Shown here one piece after another: positions 50,629 to 63,471 of a stretch of DNA of 64,000 nt (the first letter of the stretch is position 1; each line of letters begins with the position of its first letter). The translations under genes were made by a program, and so were the position numbers. The notes under the pieces were generated by a model. That model saw only the letters and a program-made list of their open reading frames with translations, made no database searches and had not been told where the DNA came from. This DNA is from Haliclystus octoradiatus (taxonomy: Eukaryota; Cnidaria; Staurozoa; Stauromedusae; Haliclystidae): the NCBI GenBank assembly GCA_916610825.1, contig OU744446.1, positions 5,607,309 to 5,671,308 on the forward strand, in the 5' to 3' direction.

Positions 50629-53600
50629 TCATGTCAATTGTCTGCAACCTGTTGTTGCGTTAACTCTGTGTTGTTGAAGTAGATCAAATGAATCACCATT
50701 GATTTGAAAAGATGATACGCAACCGTTAAGTCCTTTCTCTTGGCTACTAGACAAACCTATAAATAAAAAGAAACATTTGATAATTATACATCAGTGAATC
50801 ACACACAATACAACGGCAAGTAACCGTTTTCTAGAATAAAACACATTTCAGAATCTAAGCTTGTCTATATTGCGGAAGGGTGTTCAAATTTTGAATGAAT
50901 GATTTAGAATTCGATTTCAATTCAATGTTTTTACCCTTGCGAAAAACAGTTCAGGCGCTCATGAACAGTTCATCAACACAGACATGAGAATTCAAAATTT
51001 GAATATAGTCTGAAACTTATGATATCTTGATAAACTTCAATGGGAAAGAGTGATAAATAAAGTTTAACAAAGGTAAAAATAGTCTGAAATCCACTAAAGT
51101 CTGAAAATTCTCATGTCTGATGAACATTAAATGGCCCGATCTTATGGACTATTTCATGAACAGTTCATGAACATCTGAACTGTTTTTCGCAGAGGTACTT
51201 ACTAAATTGTTTTCAGATTAAATGAAAACTGCACAATTTAGTCTTTTTCAAATAGAGATAGATTTTGTCGATATTATAGTATCGTTATCACATTGTTAAG
51301 GATGAGGCACTAGTGGGACAGTTCTTGCGGTTAGAGTGGGAGGATTAGCTCAGATGGCCGAGCAATCAAGCTTCAGATCTGATCATATCTGATCGACTGT
51401 GGCTCAAATCTCGCGAAGGATAACTCAGCCTTGACTTTATCTAAAACATCAAATGAGTACCATCTAAGAATGGCGGATGGAATGGTCCAGAGGGAATTGC
51501 ATTGTGAGTAGCTTCGGCGCATTGTTGAGCATTGACAATCAAGGCATACCCACCATGAATTCTGTTGAAATTGATCTGCAGTGTCGCGACTGAGATCAAT
51601 AAAGAGTATTCAACATCACTGCTTGCAGCGAAAAGAGCCAATCTTCTAGAAATAGAGGAGTAGTATGGATGCCTTCGGTAGGGCGTTAATATCTCAATTA
51701 CTTTAACTAAACTTGTTTCACAAAGTATTTTTTGGATTTGAATATTTGCATTTATCATTTAGCCACGAACCGGGTATAAGCTAATATTGTTAGTTCTTAG
51801 TGTTTTTTGAGCATGTGTGAGTTTTAATGAGCAGATGCTCTTCCTGACCCCAACCAATAGTGCACCTGCCAGGGATTGAACCCACAATACCCTGAGGTCC
51901 GAGGTCCAATGCCCTAACCATTACACTAAGGCTCGACTATAGGTGCTAAGCAATATATTACATACCAGTCATACCTCCAACAAATACATTCGCAATGAAT
52001 TTTGAAATACCAAGAAATCCAATCACAGGCTGTTGATTATTGACTTTTATAGTATAGTTACCATTTTTACTGGATACAGTCACGCTATTCATTGATGCAT
52101 TACATAATACGTATGATGAATTAGCATGGGAAGTACTGTCCAAATTTGCATCTGACCAAGTCAATATACGACTTTCGAATAATTGACTTTTATGTGTTAA
52201 TAGCAACTGTAATATAAAACAAATAAATTGTCATATTATGAGTGTTTTTATCTCTAATAATATACATAAAAAATACTTGATTCTGATTGGCTAAGATTAT
52301 CTAGCTATTATTTTCGAATTGATTTTGAAAATAGTGCAAAAATGAAAAACGATGTGAAAAGTGAAATATAACTTTGATTGGTAGAGAGAACAATGGAACT
52401 CAAAATGAAACCACAGGAATGATATTTAGACAAGCAACGAGAATGTAAACCCTGTCTGGCACAGATAATTCTGAATTGCAACATGACTGAAAAAATTAAA
52501 AATGTTTTGAGTTTAAAAACAAGAGAGGAACTGAAAAACTAAGTCTAACGTTTATGTTAACTACACTTTTAAATATTCTTTGAATAACTATACAATACAG
52601 TGTATATCGAGAAGTTTGAATTCGGGAATACATAATTCATTGTTTTGATGACGAATCCTGAATCTTTGGATGAATCTGAATTTTAAATTGTGAAAACGCA
52701 ATGAAAGCGCCATCAAATTTCACACTTTTTGAGTTATATCTACGGAATGGTAACACAATCAAGACATGGTTACAAATTACAATCATACCTGCCCGGCTAT
52801 TTGTTGAAATGATAATTGGTGAATGTTATCATCACTTTTCAAATACCATAATAAACCATAACGTGACGTTGAATAGAATTTAATTTCAATAGATAATGGA
52901 TCATTGATTGCGATTTGCGATTTGAGTTTTACGTAACCATTGCCTTTGAAAGATGCTTGTTGAGCAACAGCAGAGTAACAGCCACGGATACTCCTGGAAC
53001 TTGAAATCGAATCTTGACGACTAAAAAATAATAAAAAATAATGTCAACTATTTTTGAAAGAAGATACAGCAAAGTGGACCGGAGAATTACCAGACAAAAA
53101 ATGTATTGGGAAATTCCAAGTACACAAAAAGGTAAAATTGAAAAGTTGATCAATATTTTCGCTGTCAAAAATGTGTCATATTTATCAAACATTTTAAGTT
53201 GATATTTGCCTTCATCCCCTGAAATTCTCTAGCCTTTTGGACGTGTTTAAGAATTGATGTTCCAGTAAAAGACTTTCTAAAATATCACAAAGGTTGAAGA
53301 ACTGATCTCCCAGTAGAACACTGCAGCTTCTTCTTAATAAGTGCCCTGTTCAATGGCTTATACTTTACAAGGAAATTAGTTCCAGTTTCTTTTAACAAAG
53401 CATACAGTATATTACCTTAACTCGAATTGAAACGCATTTGCAGATTCAGAGACTTCGACTTGACTTATACATCCGATAAAGCTCACATTACGATCCTAAT
53501 AAAAATAATAATAAGTATTTTAGAAACGATGACATGACCAAGTTGAAGCAATTCATATCAGAAGTAACATTTTTGGTTTGTGAAATATCAGATTTCACAG

Positions 53601-56600
53601 AAAATGATCAAGTTGGATTGCTTCATTGGATACAATCAACACTAACTGATTTTAAGGATTCTACCCCTGCGAAAACAGTTCAGAAGTTCAGAACAGTTCA
53701 TGAACAGTTCATGAACGTTAAATGGCTCCAAATGTTCATAAACTGTTCATGAACTGTCTGTGAGGGTTCATGAACTGTCCATGAACAGTTCATGAACTGG
53801 TCATGAACTCCTGAACTGTTTTTCGTAAGGGTAATTAGGAGTTAACAATACAATTCAATAATCTGACCATAAGGATACATTGGGATAATAGTGTTAATCG
53901 TTCAGAATTAAGACACTCACAATTGTATAGAAATGCAGCTGATAATCATTGAATAACGAGGACAGGATCAAAATTATGAAATATTATTGTTCGTCGGATT
54001 TTATAGATTGCCTTACAATAGACCCTTCAGGAGTTTTATTGAAAGAATATTTTTCAAATAAGTTATTGATTTTGATGTATATCGACTGGGAACATTGATT
54101 GGTAAAAGTTTGAACTCGATCTGATAAGAAATTAGGTAGATGTTTTTAAAGCGTTTATTCTGTAGCGCTTTTATTTTGTGACGTAAATATTAAAATTTGT
54201 CTCCAACAGTTTAAAAATACTATTGAATTTTAAAAAGTTTGAGTATTTATGTCACGAAAATAAACGTGTGGCAGAATAGATGCTTTACAAACATCTACGT
54301 TATTTCTTATCAGATCGGCTTCAAAATTTTACCAATCAGAATCAATAATTTAATTGAAAAATATTTTTTAAGTTGAATATCCTATTGCATCAGTTAGAAC
54401 CTTTCTATCATAAATTTGGAAGAAATTAGCAAAACATGTTAATGCCATTGACTATCATTGTTACCCTTTTACGCTTTAATTGTATTTTATAATTTAATTT
54501 AACAGAACAAACAATTGGTAACAACATAGCAACATAACATTTTATTGATCAATGTTTGGATCACAACTAGTGATCATATTCAAGATATTTTATTTATTGT
54601 ATTCGAAAACAATTATGATTAGAAATATTAACAATAGAAGTGTATTATACTATTTTATCAAAATTCTAAAAAGAAAAAAACTGTTCAAGGATGTTTTAAA
54701 AATCTAAAATCTTTTGATTTTATGGAACCTTTTGGTTTCAGTTTTCAAATGAAAAGCATCTCATGAATTAGACAACCAGCTTTGTTTTAGAAATTTTAAG
54801 ATTTTAATCTGCTTTTGCATTGTAATGCATTGTAAATACTTGTCAATATGTCATTTGTGTAATTGTAACTGTGGCATTCCTTACTCACAAAGATACCATG
54901 CTTTGACTTGAAAATGTCTTGTACGGAAACTTACTTGTAGAACATTAGCTTCTACTGCAGAAGGAATACCACCGATATAAAAAGGAAAATTCAATTTGAG
55001 ATCACCAACAGCTTTATCATTACGGCTTGTCTGGTAATCTTTTGTGTTAGCAACAAGAAGAACAGCATCTTGAAGAATCCTCAACAAATAAACCTACAAA
55101 AGACAAACAAGGAATACGTTGCTACAAATTTGAAATTTATATTTATATTTATATTGTTAATTAAATTTAATGGCAATGCTTTGATCAGTTTATTTTTTTC
55201 CCTGTCAAAAAATCTCATCTTGAACCCAGAAGGGAATGTTCGTGGACTGTTCTGAACTCAGCAGCGGATGTTTGTGAACTGTTCTTGAATATAGAAAGGA
55301 ATGTTTGTGAACTGATTTTGGACGCAGAAGAATGTTTTTGAACTGTTCATGAACTGTTTTTGAACCCAGAAGGGAATGTTCATGAGCTGTTGTTGAACAC
55401 AGATAAGAATGTTCATGAACTGTTCTTGAACACAGAAGAATGTTTGTGAACTGTTTGTAAACTGTTATGGAACCAAGAACGGAATGTTCATGAACTGATT
55501 TGGACAAAGAAGAATGTTTGTGAACTGTTCATGAACTGTTCTTGAATACAGAAGAATGTTCACAAATTGTTCTTGAACCCAGAAGAAAATGTTTGTGAAC
55601 TGTTCATGACTGTTTATGAACTGTTTTTGAACCCAGAAAGAAATATTCAAATTGGTCATTGTTGATCAAACAGCTGAACGTTAATTGAAATTACGATATA
55701 CTGCACTAAATTTTAATAAATTTTAAGATATATTAAATACAATTTGGAAAACATTACACACTATATTATCTTCAAACCGTTTCAGTGTCCTACCTTATGA
55801 AACACACCATCGGCATACTTTGCCGATGAAAAGATTTTAATCAGTGCATTTCCAGTTTCAAGTTGATATAAAAGACGACCATTGACCAATTCAAGTGATA
55901 TGAATTGGCTTGAATCATCAGCTGCTCGAGATGAATAGAATATAACACCATTTTGACTCAAAGAACGGAATTCAATCGTAACAAGAAAACTAAAATAGAA
56001 AACGATATCATAATATTGTTCTCATTGAAACTGATCATGCAACATCAGGCTGGGGTTCCACTATACAGGATAGATATCCTAGCATAATGATTTTCATACC
56101 GGTTAGGCATTAAAATTATATTATACAAAAGTATTCCGGTATGCCAGGGATTATTTGGCTGAGTAAATCCACTCTGCTAAAAACGTGGGGTGAAAATTGA
56201 TCTTGTACGTCTTTGCTGCCAAGCGGAATAATGTGATCGATCGAATCCAGTGTTCTCATTGATGATGTCATCACATTGCCATATACAGATTTTGTTGCTA
56301 TAAGGAAGCCAATCAGCAGCTAAGAAATTATCAAACACTAGGTGTTTTCGACCTCGTCAGAGCCGTGCTAGCGTATTCCTACAATCAATCCGGTATAATT
56401 TTTAGTTGGATTGCACAATATTTATCTGGTAGGATTTCTATCTGGTACAATGGTATCCAGACCTAAATGTGGTTTTGCAAAGTCTTAAAAAATGGTTGTT
56501 AACTATAAGTTATCATACCTGAGTTGTTTGAAGAAATTAAGTGCTTTCAAGTAATCAGCTGGTTTGAAAACCATATACCCGTTATAATCAAAACCAACAT

Positions 56601-59600
56601 GTCCAACTATTTTAGATGTTTCAAGAGTAAGGTCTGTCAAGCCACAAGATGGTGGCTTGCTTGTTGGTGGAGGGTATGTCGGGGCAGGTGTAATAGGTAT
56701 TGTGATGTTAGCTTTGATATTTTCCACTGTGATCAATGAATGGTTTCTTAGGATGTGAGACGTTAATCTGTCAAAAGTGAAATACTTCGTAATGAGATTA
56801 AGACAGAACATAGCATTTCAAACATTGTTCAAAAGTAACGAAACAGTTCATGAATGTCAATTTTCATGAATTGTTCATGAACCGTTTTAATATAAAACTT
56901 TGATGAGGATTTTTTACAAAAGATGATGCCCGGAAGATATCTCTGGCAGGTATCTTGCATAAATTTAGATGATGTGCTTTTTAACTTATTGATAAAATGG
57001 CCAATTAACACTTATGATGCCGACGATTTTTCAATATCCTTTCACCACAGGCCGCCCTGTTTTTGCATGCGATCACAATATCAAGTAATCAACATTCAAG
57101 TTCATTTATCTCAAGAAATATTCGTTTTTATATAACAAAGTTTTGGGAAATTATTATTTCGAAACATATATTCCATGTTGTTGCACTTTTTGTTTGAAAT
57201 TTTCTAATCAAAGAATGCGCAGTTTTCAAAAGAAAAACACAATGACGGAAATGTTTCAAATGTTTTATGAAAAACAGTCTTAAATTCAAATTATTTTAAC
57301 ATCAATCAAACAAAATAAGTTTTAACATATCATACTTTATTTAAACTTTTGATTTATTTGGTCTCAAGAGCAATTTGACCTTGAAACAAGATGAAAAAGA
57401 GAGCAACTATGTCTGTAGACCCACGCCCGTACGCCATGAATGTCGAAATTTTCATTTCTAAAAAAATTAATTTAAAATAGCAAGACTACATTTTATATCC
57501 AATAATGATTTAAGCCAACTCCCAATACAATTAATTAGACCAGGAATCGAATATAAACATATATAACATGCTTGATTTATATTAATTTGGACAAAACTTT
57601 CCTTATAACGAATTTAAAAAAATCCGAAAGAATTGCAAAACACAACACAAACTTCTCTGTCTCCAAATAACCTTCATTAACCAGAAAACCACATACAAGA
57701 CAGAAATAATAACAGTTGATGACCATATAAACGTATTGCTTCAGTTTTTATCGTGTTTTCGAAGTAATAATAGCTCATTTTATTGCCTTTCTTAGCGCCA
57801 AGGTGACCGTGTGTCAACACTTCGCCATTTTGTTTTGCTTTCGAACTTTCAAACTGATTTAAAATCGTAAGATCATGTTGCATTCAAGTGAAAGAAGATT
57901 CCCTGCTTAGCTGATATTCGATTGGTTTAATTGAACAAAGGTTTCTGCTTGAATACTTCCTTTTTCATTGTTTTGAAGCTCTGTGGAAAGCCCACGTTGC
58001 TATCCCGAGTATACTCGGGTTCGGCCTGCCGACGTGGGGTCAAGCTATCCCGAGTATACTCGGGTTCGGCACAACAAGTGTTAAGGTAACTTTCACGAAT
58101 TATTCATGAACTGTTTAAAACTATTCATGAAGCATTCATGAACTTTTCATAAACTGTTCATAAGGTTTTTAACTGTTACAAATTTTTAATTTTCGCATGT
58201 GTGTGGCCGTGTGTCTTGCGGAAGGTGATACTGCATGCATTACTTAAATATTATGATTTTTTTATCTTGAAAAAGACTAATCAAGTCAACCATACTCCGG
58301 TAGAACATATATACCGAGCGCCACATATCTAAAACGGCAGGTTTCTCCGGGCAACTTGGAAATTACACAAAATATTAATAAAAATACCATAAATACTTTC
58401 CCGTTTCTTATTTTGGTCAAATTTTATTGTAGAGCTCACCAGCGATGAATTTGCAAATCATTTCAAGGCCAGAGCCGTCTTAATTCATACATTTCGTGTT
58501 TTCGTCATGCTTCTATAGATTCGCAAGATCATGAGGAAAAAAAAGAATCAAAGACCATGAAGCTCACATGCATCATTTTCTCAAAGCGATAAGTTCATGA
58601 ACAGTTCATGAACGTTAAATGGCCCAAATTTTATGAACTCTTCATGAGCTGTTTCTGAACTTCTGAACTGTTTTTCGCAGAAGATGGCAACTTACCTAAT
58701 GCTATTAATACTGATATCAACAAGATTAAAATCTAATCCTCTCTTAATGCCAACAATAGTATCATGCAAAGGTAAAACATCTCCAACGTTACCAATGTTA
58801 ATGTGATTTAATATTATTTGAGATGATCCTGGTATCGATGAATTCTGTATTAACATATTGTCAAGATGCAATGAAACACTAAAAAATAATATGAAAAAAT
58901 GTGAAAGTAAAAAGATGATTTCATAAACAATTTGACTAATAGGTTTATGCAAAAGATTGCCATACTTCATCATGTTTTACCTGAACGAGTGATATTATGA
59001 GACACAAGTGAAGTGCAAAGTGTGAGAAAAGGTTTCACTTTCTGGAATCCTGAGATTTTCGTAAACTTTTCATAGGAATTATTTACCAAAATAAATCAAT
59101 AAACGTCTTCATCAAAACACTGTTCAATTTCGGCGTGGAAATCAAGAGACTTTAGTTTTTGCTACAGTGAAACCTGTGTGTAACAGCTAGCTAGGAGAGG
59201 CAGATAAATTGACCACTATAGACAGGTTTGATTCAATAGAAAATACTATTTTAAACATTGCAAGAGTGACCACTATAAACAGGTGGCTGCTGTATAGAGG
59301 TGACCGTTATAACAGGTTTGACTGTAGTATGCATAAACTATCCTCAAAATGGACATAACTACAGAATTACAATGGCATTGTTCATTTCCAATTCCAAAGT
59401 CTTTAGTCTATGAAATCTTAAGCTTCAGAATAGTTTTTTCGAAGTCAGAAGGTCTATAGAAATTGTACTGAACTTGTTTTAGAAAAGTTACAAAGTTCTT
59501 ATTTTTGGTCAATTTAGCTCAGACTTTCAGAATCCTGCCTTTTTTGTACACTGGTGAAGGGTAATGAATATCTAAGACAAAATCTTGACATCAATTTGAT

Positions 59601-62600
59601 ACTTTTCTAGAAAATACTGTAATACCGTACATATTATTTGAAAGAGCTATAGATCTGTAGAGTAACAACGTTACATTTGATTTAAATGGTTCTCATAAAT
59701 CAAATAAACATCAGAATGAAAAGCATCATAGCATTCAAAATTTCACAATTATCCCCTGAGTTGGGTGGGGCAAATGGGTTCTTTAAATATTGGCAATTCT
59801 CTATTTGCAACGAAATAAATAAAAATCAGATATATTCAGAATATTAGCCAGCCTTCCGAAAACTTAGTTGCTAGGTTGACGGGTTTTGTTGAACCTTGCC
59901 AATGAGTATGTTAAGGTATCAATATCATAACTAAGCATTTGGAATGAAAAATCCTCAAAATTCTACAGAGAGTGCAATTGATATTATTTGAGTAATATAG
60001 ACTGTCTTAATAAAAATGTACCGTCCCTCATTCTTATCACTGGTACAATTAAATCTGTTTTTTAACCTACCTATAATGGTCACTCGACTAGATGGCACGA
60101 TTTGCTAACTGCAGCACAAATTTCTTTCAAACTTGAAATTTTTCAGATTACTAGCTTCTCACAAGCAAGGCATGCATAAAACGAATGCTATGTTACATGA
60201 AAAAATTATTGAAACATAAATAACGATAATAAATTATTATCATTTAATAACGATACCAGGACTCGACCCTGGATAACCCTGCACACCAGTCAGACGCATT
60301 GACCGCACTCTTCTTGGCCGATAAAAACTAACGAGACACAAAAGTATTTAACCTAGACTGAGTTCATGTGACTGGACCTTAAGACCCTTACGAGTTTCAC
60401 GCCTCTTGATGATTAACCGTGATATGTGATGTGATGTGATGTGATATATATTTGATCATAAAAGCAGAAATATATTACAAATGCTATGAATTTATGACCA
60501 GGGTCAACCCTTAAGCAAATCTGCTTGTTTGTTTGGGTGACCCTATAGTTACAATATATATTGTTTTACAGTAATATAATGTTCCAAATAAAGTACTGTA
60601 ACTTTGAATACACTAATGAATGATAATAATAAAGAATAAATCAATACATTTTTTTTTTGGGGCTTAGCATTTTCTATACTAATACATTGATAATTGAGTA
60701 CAGGTTTTAAAAACACTATTTCAAAATAAAAGAAAAAGCTCAGAAAAGAGTAACAACATATTGGAAATTAGGTTAAACAAGCTTCGCATATGTAGCAGTT
60801 CCGTTCACAACAAGTTGTGCAGTATTTTCCAATCAGATGTTTTTTAAGATTTTTAGTGAAACCAGAGATCGGTAGCTGCAAGTCAAAATCGAAAGAATTC
60901 CACAAGGCTGGGAAATGATACGGAGGTAAACATTGGAGCATAGAAGATCTGGCAAACGGTACAATGAAAACATTGTTTTGTCGGCGATGTTTTTGTTGAA
61001 ATTTAAAGATGGCAGACATTGAAATTGGACATTTGTTTTTGACGACTGAGTGCAGCAGTGCGAAAACTTTTACAATGTACAAATCATCTATTTTCAAAAG
61101 TTGTAGACTTTTAAATAGGGGCTCAGAATGTGTGAGCCTTGGCTTGGACATAATTACCCTGACACATGTTTTTTGCAGTACCATTAAGGGCTTAATTTGT
61201 GCACTATTTCCCCAGATTTCCAGTGCATATTCTAGATGCGGTTTTACAATGGCATTGTATATCTGCAGTTTGTGATTGAAATTTAAATAGTTTTTAATCC
61301 GAATAATAGAATAGATGCTTTGTCGTAATTTTATTCGCACATGGTCGATGTGAGCGCGCCAATTTAATTTGTTGTCTATAAATACTCCAAGAAATTTCAC
61401 AGCTTTTGTTTTGAAATCTGTGCCACAACGTTCTAATAATTGATTTCCAATACAAATTTTAAAATTTTCGAATTTCACATTTCCAAAGAGAATAAATTTG
61501 CACTTCCCAGCATTTAGGGTAAGTTTATTTGCAGCAAACCATTCAGCAACACGACTTAGTTCGTAATTGACATCAATTTCAAAGATGACAATATCATTTC
61601 CAGCTAACTGCAAAGTAGTGCAATATAGTCTCGAGCCTCGTGATAATCTACCCTGATATTTGGTCAAATGAGAACTGGTATCAAGTTTGGGATCTTCTGG
61701 TGGTGATGCAGTTAGTAATTCCCCTAGACGGCTTGCTGTTATATATTGGCTTGATTTTATAGGTAGGTAAAAATGACTAATGCAAGAAGTCCAACAATAC
61801 ATTGTATGAACACTTACATATCATTTTGAGCAATTTCCAAAGTAATATTATGAGTAGCACCATCATTCAATGATTGCGATGTTGTCTGAAGGATATTCTT
61901 GCTTTGTGAATTGCTGGTACTTATCTGGATCACAACATCACCATGAAATAGCATGATGAAAACCACAAAGCTCTAAAATATATTAAAGATATTATTAGGA
62001 ACATTATAGAGACAACATTTTGAAATATATATAAGGCCAATCTCAATATTTTTATAAACAATGGGATAAAATATTTAGACACTACAGCTTAAAGAATCAA
62101 AAGTATATTCCGTACAGTCAAACCTGTATATAACAACCAACTATAAGATGAAAATACATTGATCTCTATATGCAGGTGGCCTTTATACACAGGGTTGATT
62201 CAATATAAAATACCATTTAAGACATTGCTAAGTTAGCGGCCATTGTAGACAGGTGACCTATGTATAGAGGAAACTGTTATAGCAGGTTTGACTGTAGCTG
62301 GATTTAATCAAGTTAGTACTTTTAGTATATTACTGTTATATCTTCCATACCTGACTAACACCAAGTAACAATGTCCCACTATTTGCTTTTGTACGGAACG
62401 ATAATGAAAGGATATCAATCTTTGTTTCGTTCAAATCAATTCTACTTTTACTCGAAGGAAGGAATTTATAAGAAGAGAGAACCTAAAAGTAAAGATTTTG
62501 AAAATTAAAAATTAAACCTTGATATGAAAGCCTTAATACAGTTGAATTTGCTAGACATGTATATTTGTATTTGTTGCTTCGGATACGAAATCTGGCCCCA

Positions 62601-63193
62601 AATTTCAAACGTTTTTAAACAAGACTGATGGTAGCCTGCCTACAGACAGACTTTTCCTTTGTAATCGGTAGTCTGCGTATTGGTGCTGAGTATCAGGTAC
62701 TTAGTGTTTGTACGGAGATCATGTTAAATAAATATTTACGTAGTGTGGTTTCCTGTTGATATTCAATATTCATTATTTAACATATTTGGCAATTGTTCAT
62801 TTATTTTACAAGCCAATCACAACATGCTACCAAAAAGTGGAAGTGGAAAGAACAATCAGTGTGCTAAATTCAGCGCTAATGCCCAAACGGACTATCAAAG
62901 AAAAAGTCTTTCTGCACGCAGGCTAGACTGATGGTCATTTGAGGTTCTTCAAATTGTTTTTCTAGACATAAACAAGTGATGATGATGGTGGATGATAATG
63001 ACTTGATTATAATCATCTTTATTTGTATAATTATTTATATTAAATTACCTCTTCATTACAAATCCCAAATGCAATTTCATGAGAATCAATTAGAGTTCTA
63101 CCATCATCGAAGAACTGCAACCATGCTGATGATGTACTCAGATCTATTTGTAAGCTCTTCAAGCAGAATGATACTGTCTCCACATTGCTAACC
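50629..63193 (-). CDS. Laminin alpha chain, C-terminal LG2 (end) to LG5; partial
   Basis: Secreted basement-membrane chain; LG domains bind integrins, dystroglycan and heparan sulfate. Minus-strand exons: 63193-63049, 62482-62351, 61972-61818, 58878-58696, 56767-56519, 55989-55794, 55093-54935, 53495-53416, 53020-52789, 52206-51966 and 50756-50629 (stop TGA), all in phase. Order: end of LG2 (SFCLKSLQIDLST), LG3, a Pro/Thr linker (TPAPTYPPPTSKPP) typical between LG3 and LG4, LG4 (DLTLETSKIVGHVGF ... FIGCISQVEV), and LG5 (RGCYSAVAQQASFKGNGY ... GLNGCVSSFQINGDSF). It ends RVNATTGCRQLT. LG3 lacks the usual Cys-containing end motif and reads GIKRGLDFNLVDISI there. The 5' part lies beyond 64000. 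The alpha subtype cannot be assigned; the five-LG layout excludes perlecan and agrin. Confidence 0.9.
50934..51195. mobile_element. Family A MITE interrupted by a nested hAT-like MITE
   Basis: Outer element: CCCTTGCGAAAAACAGTTC (after TA) to TGTTTTTCGCAGAGG (before TA). Inside, 50979-51119 runs from CAGACATGAGAATTC to GAAAATTCTCATGTCTG with flanks ATCAACA and ATGAACA (6 of 7 identical), a hAT-type insertion. It lies in the last laminin intron. Confidence 0.75.
51340..51690 (+). repeat. tRNA-derived SINE, family 1, copy 2
   Basis: Same head (GAGGATTAGCTCAGATGGC), B-box region (GGCTCAAATCTCG, degraded) and body (GAGTACCATCTAAGAATGGC, TGCCTTCGGTAGGGCGTTA) as 39121-39490. Antisense to laminin, in its last intron. 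It has lost the exact B-box GTTC. Confidence 0.8.
51748..51937 (-). repeat. tRNA-derived SINE, family 2, copy 2
   Basis: Minus-strand head CTTAGTGTAATGGTTAGGGC and B box GGGTTCAATCCCTGG, body with GGAAGAGCATCTGCTC and ACCCGG. It lies 57 bp from the family 1 SINE and only about 30 bp before laminin exon 51966-52206. Confidence 0.75.
53664..53831. mobile_element. Family A MITE with clean TA duplication
   Basis: CCCCTGCGAAAACAGTTC to CTGTTTTTCGTAAGGG, bracketed by TA (53662-53663, 53832-53833). The interior is almost wholly TTCATGAACAG / CTGTTCATGAA units. Laminin intron. Confidence 0.8.
55232..55655 (-). repeat. Minisatellite built from TTCATGAAC-like units
   Basis: Roughly ten to twelve tandem units of the form GAATGTTYRTGAACTGTTYTTGAAC followed by CCAGAAG, 30-45 bp each. 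On the minus strand long parts stay open (repeating peptide words SRTVHEQFTNILL), but there is no start context or homology. The units resemble family A core, so the array probably grew from such a copy. Confidence 0.75.
57999..58070 (+). repeat. Direct repeat of a 16-bp palindrome
   Basis: CCCGAGTATACTCGGG occurs at 58004-58019 and 58049-58064, each inside GCTATCCCGAGTATACTC and GGGTTCGGC, with a 45-bp period. GC-rich in an AT-rich laminin intron. Confidence 0.8.
58590..58681. mobile_element. Family A MITE, 5'-degraded
   Basis: AGTTCATGAACAGTTCATGA, ACGTTAAATGGCCC and the right end GAACTGTTTTTCGCAGA, ending 15 bp before laminin exon 58696-58878, right beside its splice donor. Confidence 0.65.
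59163..59336. mobile_element. Family B MITE copy
   Basis: TACAGTGAAACCTGTGTGTA to ATAACAGGTTTGACTGTA; one internal block is missing relative to 38754-38936. Laminin intron. Confidence 0.75.
60771..61802 (-). pseudogene. 5'-truncated non-LTR reverse transcriptase
   Basis: An open frame of up to 344 codons in laminin-sense orientation. Recognisable from about residue 80: LSRVAEWFAANKLTLNAGKC, KFLGVFIDNKLNWRAHI, then YNAIVKPHLEYALEIWG and ALWNSFDFDLQLP. These are the connection/thumb parts of jockey/CR1-type RTs. The palm motif with the catalytic Asp pair is not recognisable: the corresponding place reads LAGNDIVIFEID. No endonuclease is present. The 3' flank has TTATTATTATC-like simple repeats. 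A dead, truncated insertion in the intron, its 5' end touching the donor of exon 61818-61972. Confidence 0.85.
62113..62296. mobile_element. Family B MITE copy
   Basis: TACAGTCAAACCTGTATATA to ATAGCAGGTTTGACTGTA, about 184 bp, between two laminin LG3 exons. Confidence 0.8.
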
Positions 63194-63285
63194 CTAGTGT
63201 TAAATAAGCAAGTTAAGATATTTACACAGTTAACCTATCTGCACATAGAAAGTCTCAATCATAAAAAAGGTTACAATGGATATAC

Positions 63286-63471
63286 TACAGTGAAACATGT
63301 ATATAACAGCCAGCTATTAGAGGTAGATAAGTTGACCACTATAGACAGGTGGCCATTATAATATATACAGGTTTGATTTAATAGAATATACAATTTTAGA
63401 CATTTCAAGAGTGACCATTATAGATAGGTGGCCGCTGTATAGAGGTGACCGTTATAACAGGTTTGACTGTA
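63286..63471. mobile_element. Family B MITE copy
   Basis: TACAGTGAAACATGTATATA to ATAACAGGTTTGACTGTA, about 186 bp, upstream of the first laminin exon seen here. The remaining 63472-64000 shows no exon; it is probably laminin intron. Confidence 0.8.

Noticed and set aside
55205..55659. Repetitive protein with RTVHEQFTNILL repeats
   Set aside because: It is the translation of a minisatellite related to a MITE, without start codon context or homology.
60240..60320. Second tRNA-like B box (minus) near GATACCAGGACTCGACC
   Set aside because: Cannot be folded into a cloverleaf; at most an old SINE relic.
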